The position numbers and the translations under genes were made by a program. Of a DNA stretch of 64,000 nt, positions 1 through 9,407 are shown one piece after another. Position 1 is the first letter of the stretch. Each line of letters begins with the position of its first letter. This stretch comes from Acidovorax_G lacteus. GTDB taxonomy: Bacteria > Pseudomonadota > Gammaproteobacteria > Burkholderiales > Burkholderiaceae_C. The notes under the pieces were generated by a model that worked only from the letters and a program-made list of their open reading frames with translations, ran no database searches and was not told the DNA's origin. The stretch lies in the NCBI RefSeq assembly GCF_039540375.1, contig NZ_BAABEX010000007.1, positions 124,001 through 188,000 on the forward strand. Direction: 5' to 3'.

Positions 1-569
1 CTCGGGCACCAGGCCGCAGGCCAATATTGCAGTTTGCCTTGTTTGTGCAAAAAGTCGGACAGGTAGGCCTGTTCGTTGCGGAAGTTTTTCCGGATTTCGT
101 CGAAGTGGTCCCGGAAGTACGCCAACACATCGGGGTGGGCTCCGAGTTCAAACCGGTAGACCGATGAGTTTCCGGTGATGCGCCACGGACGTTTGTAGTC
201 GTGGATGATCAGGAACTCGCCCGGATGCGTGAAAAACTCGTCCAAAGGCCCGGTGACCACCACATCCAGATCCAGAAACAGGGCCGTTCCGCGAAGGCTG
301 TGCAGATCCGCCGTGAAGGTGGCGAGCTTGGTCCAACCGCGCTCTGGAATGCCCGCGGGCAGATCCAGCGGTGGAATGGGCAAACAGGTGACTTCGGGCC
401 GGATGCCATCGGTGCGGTCGGTCAGACAGATGAAGCGAAAATCGCCCTGCAGATGCCGTCGGACCATGCCATAGAGCCGGTTCACGTATTCGGGACCGTA
501 CTTGGTTCCCCATTTCATGCACAGCACGTGCCGCATGGCGGAGCGTGCGCTATCGGGCGGCGTATCCAT
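1..569 (-). CDS. Glycosyltransferase-like protein, partial (runs off the window)
   Basis: An uninterrupted minus-strand frame runs from ATG 569 to the left edge of the window, so the C-terminus is missing. The product starts MDTPPDSARSAMRHVLCMKW; ATG 536 is an alternative start. It carries a hydrophobic strand followed by DLDVVV at about residues 95-100, the kind of DxD motif used by GT-A glycosyltransferases to hold a metal and nucleotide sugar, and later NSSVYRFE. The start overlaps the yhbY stop as TGATG, which suggests translational coupling. The specific sugar or acceptor cannot be told. I am confident that it is a gene and moderately confident of the family. Confidence 0.7.
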   Translation of the reverse strand, partial: MDTPPDSARSAMRHVLCMKWGTKYGPEYVNRLYGMVRRHLQGDFRFICLTDRTDGIRPEVTCLPIPPLDLPAGIPERGWTKLATFTADLHSLRGTALFLDLDVVVTGPLDEFFTHPGEFLIIHDYKRPWRITGNSSVYRFELGAHPDVLAYFRDHFDEIRKNFRNEQAYLSDFLHKQGKLQYWPAAWCP

Positions 570-1042
570 CAGTCCAGCGACTGCTTTTTGGCAGATTTTT
601 GCTTGGGTTTGGCGCGCTTGATCTGGCCGCCCGGGGTCAGGCGCTGATTTCCGAGCACGCGCAGTTGCTTGACTTCAGGCCGTTGCCCGCCGCGCTTGCT
701 GAACTTCAGGATCTTCACATCACGGGGGCCGGGCTTGCGTTCTTCGTCCGCCACCCGCTCTTTGGCGGCGGGCGGACGCCACAAGATAAACAGCTTTCCG
801 ATGTGCTGAATGGGCGCTGCATGGAGTTCGTCTGCAAGGCTGCGAAACGCCTCCTCGCGTGCGACGCGATCGTCGCTGGCCATGCGCACCTTGATGAGGC
901 CATGGGCGGACAAGGCTGCTTCCACCTCTTTGCGCACGGCCGGTGTCAGTCCGTCGGCACCGATCAGGACCACGGGGTCCAGATGGTGGGCCTGTGCGCG
1001 GTATTCCCGGCGCTCAGCCGGAGTCAATTCAATATGGGGCAT
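569..1042 (-). CDS. yhbY: YhbY-family RNA-binding protein (CRM domain)
   Basis: The 157-residue product has one CRM domain over roughly residues 1-95, including the opening LTPAERREYRAQAHHLDPVV and a GxxG-type turn region. Members associate with pre-50S ribosomes. The family core is about 97 residues; here a Lys/Arg-rich tail of about 60 residues follows, ending KPKQKSAKKQSLD, which probably adds nonspecific RNA affinity. The gene is divergent from rlmE, another 50S maturation gene, with only 32 bp between the starts, so the two probably share a compact divergent promoter region. Confidence 0.9.
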   Translation of the reverse strand: MPHIELTPAERREYRAQAHHLDPVVLIGADGLTPAVRKEVEAALSAHGLIKVRMASDDRVAREEAFRSLADELHAAPIQHIGKLFILWRPPAAKERVADEERKPGPRDVKILKFSKRGGQRPEVKQLRVLGNQRLTPGGQIKRAKPKQKSAKKQSLD

Positions 1043-1074
1043 CCCCGTATTATCGAGCCAGGAAGAAAAAGACG

Positions 1075-1743
1075 ATGAAAACGAAAACCAAAAGCAAAAA
1101 GGTCAACAAGGCGTGGCTGAATGATCACGTCAACGATCCCTACGTCAAGCAGGCGCAGAAGGACGGATACCGCGCGCGCGCAGCCTACAAGCTCAAGGAA
1201 ATCGACGAACAACTGGGCTTGATTCGGTCGGGGGATCGGGTGGTGGATTTGGGGTCAACCCCCGGCGCCTGGTCGCAGTATGTGCGTCGCCGTCTGGCCC
1301 CGGAGGGTGCTGCAGCAGGGCAACTCGCCGGGGCGATCGTGGCGGTGGACATCCTTCCCATGGAGCCCATCGAAGGCGTGCACTTCATCCACGGCGATTT
1401 TCGTGAAGACGCGGTGCTGGAGCAGGTGGAGTCGGCCCTGGAGGGGCGCGCGGTGGATGTGGTGGTGTCGGACATGGCACCCAATCTGTCTGGGGTGGCG
1501 TCGGTGGACGCTGCCCGGGTGGCCCACCTGATCGAACTCGCTGTGGACTTTGCCAGCCGGCATCTCCAACCCGATGGGGCACTGGTTGCCAAGGTCTTCC
1601 ATGGCAGCGGGTATGCCCAACTGGTCGAACTGTTTCGCCAGCATTTCAGAACGGTCAAGCCGATCAAGCCCAAGGCGTCCCGCGACCGTTCGGCAGAAAC
1701 CTTTCTGGTCGGCATGGGTCTGAAAGAGCCGCGTACGCGATGA
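1075..1743 (+). CDS. rlmE: 23S rRNA 2'-O-methyltransferase RlmE (FtsJ)
   Basis: This 222-residue enzyme methylates the 2'-OH of U2552 in 23S rRNA using SAM. The SAM motif DLGSTPGAWSQY is at about residues 60-71, and the acidic motif DMAPNLSG and the KVFHG lysine complete the K-D-K-E type active site. The N-terminus is strongly basic (MKTKTKSKKVNKAW). ATG 1075 is preceded by an AGGA motif. The gene sits upstream of ftsH as in the classical rlmE-ftsH heat-shock pair, but here 165 bp separate the genes and contain a candidate heat-shock promoter. Confidence 0.95.
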   Translation: MKTKTKSKKVNKAWLNDHVNDPYVKQAQKDGYRARAAYKLKEIDEQLGLIRSGDRVVDLGSTPGAWSQYVRRRLAPEGAAAGQLAGAIVAVDILPMEPIEGVHFIHGDFREDAVLEQVESALEGRAVDVVVSDMAPNLSGVASVDAARVAHLIELAVDFASRHLQPDGALVAKVFHGSGYAQLVELFRQHFRTVKPIKPKASRDRSAETFLVGMGLKEPRTR

Positions 1744-1831
1744 GTTGATGCGCATCAAGCTTCTGAGCCGCGCTGGATTCAAACCCGCGCTGAGCCCATG
1801 GCTGATCGGGGGAATAGGCCAGGGCGCTGCT

Positions 1832-1859
1832 CTTGAAAGTCCTAAAATGCACCGCAAGT
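1832..1859 (+). promoter_or_regulatory. Candidate sigma-32 heat-shock promoter of ftsH
   Basis: CTTGAAA at 1832-1838 matches the sigma-32 -35 consensus exactly. A 13-bp spacer leads to CCGCAAGT at 1852-1859, which matches CCCCATNT at most positions. It lies about 50 bp before the ftsH start, and ftsH is a known heat-shock gene in proteobacteria. The promoter itself is inferred. Confidence 0.5.
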
Positions 1860-1908
1860 GGACCCTCAGGGTTTGCGCCCGTTTTTTCTCAAGTGACTGG
1901 AGTCCCGC

Positions 1909-3828
<1,920 letters not shown>

Positions 3829-3849
3829 CGGCTGGGATGCCAACCACGC

Positions 3850-3871
3850 AGCGGGGCCCATGGGCCCCGCT
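3850..3871 (+). terminator. Terminator-like perfect palindrome after ftsH
   Basis: A GC-rich perfect inverted repeat, AGCGGGGCCCA paired with TGGGCCCCGCT, lies 21 bp past the ftsH stop. It is followed by GTTGCGTTC rather than a clean T tract, so it may be a weak terminator or a 3'-end-protecting hairpin. Confidence 0.55.
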
Positions 3872-3963
3872 GTTGCGTTCAGGAGGCCTGCAGACATCTG
3901 CCCTGGCCTGATGTGGGCGGCAGCCGTGTGATGCCCTTGTCAGCCTGAAACCGTTTGCGCACC

Positions 3964-4851
3964 ATGAGCTCTTCTGTTTCTCCCTCGCCCGCTGGCCAGA
4001 AGGCCACTCTTGCGGCAGCGCCGCGTTGGCGCACCACGCGCTTCGACATCGACCTCGCGCAGCCGCGTGTGATGGGCATCGTCAACGTCACGCCGGATTC
4101 CTTTTCAGACGGAGGGCGCTACGACAGCACGCGCCGCGCGCTGGACCACGCCGCTCAATTGCTGCGCGAGGGAGCCGACATTCTCGACATTGGGGGGGAG
4201 TCCACGCGGCCTGGCAGCCCGGCGGTGCCGCTGGACGAGGAACTGCGGCGCGTGCTGCCCATCCTGCAAGAGGCGGTCACCTGGGGCTGCCCGGTGTCGA
4301 TCGACACCTACAAGCCCGAAGTGATGGCCGCTGCGCTGGAGCTTGGCGTGGACATCGTCAATGACATCTGGGCGCTGCGCCAGCCCGGTGCGCTGGAGGT
4401 GGTGGCTGCGCATCCGCGTTGTGGCGTGTGCCTGATGCACATGCACCGCGAACCGCAGACCATGCAGCAGGCCCCCATGCAAGGCGATGTGGTCGAGCAG
4501 GTGCTATCATTTTTGAAGCGCTGCAGCGATACAATTCAAGCACGAGGGGTGCATTTGGATCGCATCGTTCTGGACCCTGGCATTGGGTTCGGAAAGACTG
4601 TTGAGCAGAATTTTGCGTTGCTGGCGCAGCAGCCGCGGCTGCTGGCGCTGGGCTTGCCGGTGCTCGCTGGATGGTCGCGCAAGTCGTCCCTCGGTGCGGT
4701 CACAGGACGTGAAGTCGATGACCGGCTGGTGCCCAGTGTGGCCGCGGCCGTGCTTGCGGTGGAGCGTGGTGCCCGCATCGTTCGGGTGCATGATGTGCGC
4801 GACACGGTGGCTGCGCTGGCGGTGTGGCAGGCGATGGCGCAACAGAATTGA
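3964..4851 (+). CDS. folP: Dihydropteroate synthase
   Basis: This 295-residue enzyme condenses p-aminobenzoate with dihydropterin pyrophosphate in folate synthesis and is the sulfonamide target. Family signatures are MGIVNVTPDSFSDGG near residues 38-52, DIGGESTRPG, DIVNDIW and LDPGIGFGKT. ATG 3964 was chosen; an upstream TTG at 3955 has no better ribosome site. It precedes glmM by 60 bp, the usual ftsH-folP-glmM order. Bases 4502-4546 resemble the palindromic repeat family of this window and encode the stretch LSFLKRCSDTIQARG in frame just before the LDPGIGFGKT motif. Confidence 0.96.
   Translation: MSSSVSPSPAGQKATLAAAPRWRTTRFDIDLAQPRVMGIVNVTPDSFSDGGRYDSTRRALDHAAQLLREGADILDIGGESTRPGSPAVPLDEELRRVLPILQEAVTWGCPVSIDTYKPEVMAAALELGVDIVNDIWALRQPGALEVVAAHPRCGVCLMHMHREPQTMQQAPMQGDVVEQVLSFLKRCSDTIQARGVHLDRIVLDPGIGFGKTVEQNFALLAQQPRLLALGLPVLAGWSRKSSLGAVTGREVDDRLVPSVAAAVLAVERGARIVRVHDVRDTVAALAVWQAMAQQN
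4502..4546. repeat. Degenerate copy of the palindromic repeat inside folP
   Basis: GCTATCATTTTTGAAGC matches the 17-nt outer arm of the repeat with its right end changed. A divergent middle follows and then CAAGCACGAG, the core of the opposite half. It is AT-richer than flanking folP and is read in frame. This is the most degenerate copy, so membership is inferred from the two arms together. Confidence 0.5.
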
Positions 4852-4911
4852 ACAGGCAGGCACTGGCTCCAGACAGGGGTCGGGCCGGTGGATGACAGAG
4901 GGAGACAAGGT

Positions 4912-6246
4912 ATGAGTCGCCAGTATTTCGGCACCGATGGCATTCGGGGCACGGTGGGCCAGGCCCCGATCACACCCGATTTTGTGCTGCGCCTGGCGCA
5001 CGCCGTGGGTCGCGTGCTAAGGACGACCGAAGACCGCCCGGTGGTCCTGATTGGCAAGGACACCCGTATTTCGGGTTACATGCTGGAGAGTGCGCTGGAG
5101 TCGGGATTCAACTCGGCCGGGGTCGATGTGGTGCTGCTGGGCCCCTTGCCGACGCCGGGTGTGGCCTACCTCACCCGGGCACAGCGCGCCAGCCTGGGAG
5201 TGGTCATCTCGGCTAGCCACAACCCGTATCCGGACAACGGCATCAAGTTCTTCAGCGCACAGGGCACCAAGCTGCCCGACGCGTGGGAGTTGGCCGTCGA
5301 GCAGGCCCTGGAGCAAGCCCCTGTATGGGCGGAGTCTGCCCAACTGGGCAAGGCGCGGCGGCTGGACGACGCAGCCGGGCGCTACATCGAGTTTTGCAAG
5401 AGCACCTTCGCGTCGGACCTGACCCTCAAGGGCGTGCGCATTGTGGTGGACGCTGCGCATGGCGCGGCCTACCAAGTTGCGCCCAAGGTGTTCCACGAGC
5501 TGGGGGCCGACGTCATCGCCATCGGCTGTGCCCCCGACGGTCTGAACATCAACCACGAGGTGGGCGCGACCCATCCAGACGCTCTGGTGCGCGCCGTGCG
5601 CGCCAACCGGGCAGATTTCGGCATTGCGCTCGACGGCGACGCCGACCGGCTGCAGATGGTGGACGGCCAGGGCCGCCTGTTCAATGGGGACGAGCTGCTG
5701 TACCTGATGGCCGCTGACCGCATGGGCCGCGACGAACATGTGCCCGGCGTGGTGGGCACGCAGATGACCAATCTGGCCGTGGAACAGGCGCTGGTGCAGC
5801 GCGGCGTGAAGTTTGTGCGCGCCAAGGTGGGCGACCGCTATGTGCTCGAAGAACTGGTGCGCCACGGCTGGGTGCTGGGGGGGGAGGGGTCGGGCCACCT
5901 GCTGGCGCTGGACCGGCAAACCACCGGCGACGGTCTGGTCAGTGCCTTGCAGGTGCTGCAGGCCTGTGTGCGCAATGGCCAGACACTGGCCCAACTGCTC
6001 GACGGGCTGACGCTGTTCCCGCAGGTGCTGCTCAACGTGCGCCTGGCCCCCGGGCAGGACTGGAAGGCCAACACCGTGCTGGCCGAAGCCACGCGGGCGG
6101 TCGAGCAGGAGCTGGCGGACCAGGGGCGGGTGCTCATCCGCGCCAGCGGTACCGAGCCGCTGCTGCGCGTGATGGTGGAGGCCCGTGATGCCACGCTGGC
6201 CAACCGCTGTGCGCAGCGCCTGGCAGACGCAGCACGCGCTGGCTGA
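4912..6246 (+). CDS. glmM: Phosphoglucosamine mutase
   Basis: This 444-residue enzyme interconverts glucosamine-6-phosphate and glucosamine-1-phosphate on the way to UDP-GlcNAc for peptidoglycan and LPS. The N-terminal signature YFGTDGIRG, the catalytic phosphoserine loop SASHNPYPDNG near residue 103, the metal loop DGDADR and the phosphate-binding RASGTEPLLRV near the C-terminus are all intact. ATG 4912 is preceded by GGGAGACAAGG. Length is normal for the family. It probably belongs to the folP transcription unit. Confidence 0.97.
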   Translation: MSRQYFGTDGIRGTVGQAPITPDFVLRLAHAVGRVLRTTEDRPVVLIGKDTRISGYMLESALESGFNSAGVDVVLLGPLPTPGVAYLTRAQRASLGVVISASHNPYPDNGIKFFSAQGTKLPDAWELAVEQALEQAPVWAESAQLGKARRLDDAAGRYIEFCKSTFASDLTLKGVRIVVDAAHGAAYQVAPKVFHELGADVIAIGCAPDGLNINHEVGATHPDALVRAVRANRADFGIALDGDADRLQMVDGQGRLFNGDELLYLMAADRMGRDEHVPGVVGTQMTNLAVEQALVQRGVKFVRAKVGDRYVLEELVRHGWVLGGEGSGHLLALDRQTTGDGLVSALQVLQACVRNGQTLAQLLDGLTLFPQVLLNVRLAPGQDWKANTVLAEATRAVEQELADQGRVLIRASGTEPLLRVMVEARDATLANRCAQRLADAARAG

Positions 6247-6261
6247 GCCGGGCAGGACGGC

Positions 6262-6777
6262 ATGGCAGTTTCCGAGCCTTCTGTGTGTCTCGTCCAGCGG
6301 GTGGATTACGCGGACCCTGTGCAGGCCCAGGCGCTGGTCGATTTGCTGGATGGCTATGCCCGCGACCCGGCTGGGGGTGGCGAACCCTTGGCGGCCCATG
6401 TGCGTGCCGAGCTGGTGCCGCGCCTGCAGGCGCTGCCCCAGGCTTTTTCAGTAATGGCCTGGCATGGGCCGGTGGCGCCGGGCAACGCCGTGGGTCTGGT
6501 CAACTGCCTGGAAGGCTTCTCGACTTTTGCCGCCCGCCCGCTGGTCAATGTGCACGATGTGGTCGTACAGCCGGCCTGGCGCGGGCGCGGCGTGGCACGC
6601 GCCATGCTCCGTACCGTAGAGGCGATCGCGCGCGAGCGCGGTGCGTGCAAGCTCACCCTCGAAGTGCTCTCGGGCAACCATCCGGCCATGCGGCTGTACC
6701 GCGACATCGGCTTCGAGGGCTACGCCCTGGACCCAGCCATGGGTGCGGCCGTGTTCCTACAAAAGAAGCTGCCCTAG
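6262..6777 (+). CDS. GNAT family N-acetyltransferase
   Basis: The 171-residue product has the GNAT acetyl-CoA fold. Strand beta4 gives VNVHDVVVQPAW, the pyrophosphate loop is RGRGVARAML and the C-terminal part has NHPAMRLYRDIGFEGY, a pattern common in RimI-like single-domain GNATs. It starts 15 bp after the glmM stop, so it is probably cotranscribed. The substrate is unknown. Confidence 0.85.
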   Translation: MAVSEPSVCLVQRVDYADPVQAQALVDLLDGYARDPAGGGEPLAAHVRAELVPRLQALPQAFSVMAWHGPVAPGNAVGLVNCLEGFSTFAARPLVNVHDVVVQPAWRGRGVARAMLRTVEAIARERGACKLTLEVLSGNHPAMRLYRDIGFEGYALDPAMGAAVFLQKKLP

Positions 6778-6778
6778 C

Positions 6779-6825
6779 CCCTTGCCAAGCCGTGGCCTGC
6801 CGCGCTGCGAGCAGCACGGCAAGGG
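6779..6825. terminator. Weak stem between convergent genes
   Basis: CCCTTGCC at 6779-6786 can pair with GGCAAGGG at 6818-6825 around a GC-rich loop, between the convergent GNAT and GGDEF-EAL genes. There is no T tract. It could act as a bidirectional terminator, but the support is only the stem and its position. Confidence 0.3.
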
Positions 6826-6862
6826 TGTAGGCCCTTGGGGTGCTGGGCGTGTTATCGCGCAG

Positions 6863-9121
6863 TCAGTGCGCTGGCTCAAGTTCGGTGGTGGCTTCGGCTG
6901 CGCGCTGGCGCATGAACCGTTCCATCGCCTCGGCGGGCAGCGGTGTGCTGAAGTGGTAGCCCTGGGCGCTGTGGCAACCTTCGTTGCGCAAAAAGTGCAG
7001 TTGCTCGCCCGTCTCGACGCCTTCGGCGGTCGTGCGCATGCCCAGGGCCTGGGCCATGCGGATGATGGCGCTGACGATCGCCCGATCGTTGGCGTCCTGG
7101 CCCAGATCGCGCACGAAACTCTGGTCGATCTTGAGCTTGAAGATGCGAAAGCGCTTGAGCTGGCTCAGCGAAGAATAGCCGGTGCCGAAGTCGTCCATGG
7201 ACATGCGCACGCCGCGTGCGTGCAGCTGGTCCATGGTGGTGACGGCGGTGTGGGGGTCAGAGACGGCAACGCCTTCGGTCAGCTCCAGCTCGAGCGCATC
7301 GGGTGGCAGATCGAACTCGCTCAGGAGTTGGGCGATGCGCTCGGGCAGATGCGGCTCGCGGAACTGGATGGCCGACAGGTTCACCGCCATCGTGAGATGC
7401 GGCATGCCGCTATCGCGCCAGGCGCGCAGCTGGGCGAGGGCGGTGCGCAGCACCCAGTCGCCGATCTGCAAAATCTGGCCGCTGTCTTCCGCAATCGGGA
7501 TGAACTCCGCCGGTGAGACCTGGCCCCAATGCGGGTGGTGCCAGCGCAGCAGCGCTTCCACGCTTTGCACCAGGCCGGTTTCGAGGTCGATCTGCGGCTG
7601 GTAGTGCAGTGTGAGCTGCTCGCGCTCCAGCGCCCGGCGCAGCGAGTTTTCGAGCGCGAGCGCGCGTGCCGACTGGGCCTGCATCTCGGGCGTGAAAAAG
7701 CGGAAAGTGTTGCGCCCGTCGAGCTTTGCCCGGTACATGGCCACGTCGGCCGATTGGGTCAGGGTCTCGAAATCGAGCCCATCGCGCGGAAACAGCGCGA
7801 TGCCCATGGACGGTGCCATGGTCAGCTCGTGGTGGTCGATCTGGTACGGCTGGCGCGACGCATCGAGCAGCTGCGCCGCCATGCGGGCGGCCGTCTGGGC
7901 ATCGGCGCCCGGCAGTAGCAGGATGAACTCGTCGCCTCCGAGCCGCGACACCGTGTCGCGGGGGCGCACGCTGCCAGCCAGCCGCTTGGCGATCTCCACC
8001 AGCAGGGCATCGCCCACAGGGTGTCCCAGCGAGTCGTTGACGTGCTTGAAGTGGTCCAGATCCAGAAACACCAGTGCGAGCGATCCGTTGTGCGACTGCG
8101 CGTCCTCGATGGCCAGGCGCGCGCGTTCGGCCAGCAGGGTGCGGTTGGGCAGGCCCGTCAGTGCATCGTAATGCGCGAGCCAGTAAATGCGCTCCTGGTC
8201 GGCCTGGCGCTCCTGGATTTCGCGGTGCAGGTTGTCCACCGTGGCGCGCAACTCGCGCGTGCGGTCTTGCACCAGCCGCTCCAGTTCCTCGTGTGCGCGC
8301 GCCAGTGCGGCCTGGGCCTGCTTTCGCTCGGTCACGTCCATGGTGATCCAGATGGAGCCCTGGGACGGGTCGGCCGGGTCCAGCAGCTTGCTGCGCACCT
8401 CGCAGATGACCGGCCTGCCGTCTTGGCGGCACAGCCGGACTTCGCCTTCGAACGATCCTCCCGCCTCCAGCACCGGGTAGCACAGCCGTCCGACGGCCTC
8501 CCAGTCCTCGTCGCTGGCATACCAGCGGCGCGACGGGCTGCCTGCCAGCGCACCAGGGGCATAGCCCAGCATCTGCTCAAAATGGCGGTTGCAGCGGGTC
8601 AGGTGGCGGTTGCGCAGGTACACGATACCGACCATGGCATGGTCGAACAGCAACTGCTTGTCCCGCACGGCCGCGCTGAGCTGTGCCTGCGCCTGGCGCT
8701 GCGCATCGATGTCGTCGAGGATCCAGATGGAGCCTTCGCTGGTGTCGTCGGGATTGAGCAGCCGACCCGTCAGGCTCGCCCAGAACAGATGACCCCGGGC
8801 ATGGCGCATGAGCCGCTCGGTGCGAAACGCGCGGCCCTGGGACATTTCGGCGTAAGCGCGTCGTCCGAGGTCGCGGTAGGCCTCCCGGTCGGGATAGAAG
8901 CTTTCGCTGCCCAGCCCCACCACGGACTCTGCCCGGTCGTAGCCAAAAATCTCGGCATAGCGCTGGTTGCAGCGCACCACCACGCGCTGGCGCACGAACA
9001 CAATGCCCACGCCTGCGCTGTCCAGCAGGGTTTGCTGTTCGCGCAGCGTGCGTTCAAGGGTGGAGGAAGAGGCAGACAGGTCCGACGGGGGACCGTCGGG
9101 CGCGCTGTACAGGGAGGGCAT
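6863..9121 (-). CDS. PAS-PAS-GGDEF-EAL cyclic-di-GMP signalling protein
   Basis: The 752-residue product has two PAS domains (about residues 25-145 and 150-270) followed by a short coiled coil. A GGDEF domain carries the intact active-site motif RLGGDEF near residue 390, and an EAL domain has EALLRW and a DDFGTGYSSL loop. No membrane segment is seen, so it should be cytosolic. Both catalytic motifs look complete, so diguanylate cyclase and phosphodiesterase activities are both possible. It lies downstream of a larger paralogue on the same strand, and their GGDEF-EAL halves are clearly similar, which suggests tandem duplication. The input signal is unknown. Confidence 0.92.
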   Translation of the reverse strand: MPSLYSAPDGPPSDLSASSSTLERTLREQQTLLDSAGVGIVFVRQRVVVRCNQRYAEIFGYDRAESVVGLGSESFYPDREAYRDLGRRAYAEMSQGRAFRTERLMRHARGHLFWASLTGRLLNPDDTSEGSIWILDDIDAQRQAQAQLSAAVRDKQLLFDHAMVGIVYLRNRHLTRCNRHFEQMLGYAPGALAGSPSRRWYASDEDWEAVGRLCYPVLEAGGSFEGEVRLCRQDGRPVICEVRSKLLDPADPSQGSIWITMDVTERKQAQAALARAHEELERLVQDRTRELRATVDNLHREIQERQADQERIYWLAHYDALTGLPNRTLLAERARLAIEDAQSHNGSLALVFLDLDHFKHVNDSLGHPVGDALLVEIAKRLAGSVRPRDTVSRLGGDEFILLLPGADAQTAARMAAQLLDASRQPYQIDHHELTMAPSMGIALFPRDGLDFETLTQSADVAMYRAKLDGRNTFRFFTPEMQAQSARALALENSLRRALEREQLTLHYQPQIDLETGLVQSVEALLRWHHPHWGQVSPAEFIPIAEDSGQILQIGDWVLRTALAQLRAWRDSGMPHLTMAVNLSAIQFREPHLPERIAQLLSEFDLPPDALELELTEGVAVSDPHTAVTTMDQLHARGVRMSMDDFGTGYSSLSQLKRFRIFKLKIDQSFVRDLGQDANDRAIVSAIIRMAQALGMRTTAEGVETGEQLHFLRNEGCHSAQGYHFSTPLPAEAMERFMRQRAAEATTELEPAH

Positions 9122-9300
9122 CGAACCGGAACCACAAAGCGGCCGCCGGGGTGGGGCCGCAAAATTGTCGCGAAGTGTATCAGCCTCGCGTAAGCCTGGG
9201 CTGCTGCACCCTGTCCCGCTGGTGCTTTGGCTGCCAGTGCCGCCGTCTGCATGCCGGGTTCTGAGTCGAGGTGGACGGTCTTTTGGGCTGCCTGTGCTTT

Positions 9301-9337
9301 CAAATCAAGCACGAGCAGCTATTACTTTGATAGCAAT
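9301..9337. repeat. Palindromic repeat, half element, between the two GGDEF-EAL genes
   Basis: CAAATCAAGCACGAGCAGCT is followed by the rest of GCTAT-N7-ATAGC. This is one clean half of the repeat family: the 17-nt inverted repeat next to the core CAAGCACGAGCA. It sits in the 286-bp gap between the tandem cyclic-di-GMP genes; nothing else was recognised in that gap. Confidence 0.8.
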
Positions 9338-9407
9338 TGATCTGCGCATGTCGGCGCAGGTGTTGGATGCGGCGGATGCTGGGGCCGCGCGGCCACCGTG
9401 CCCACAT

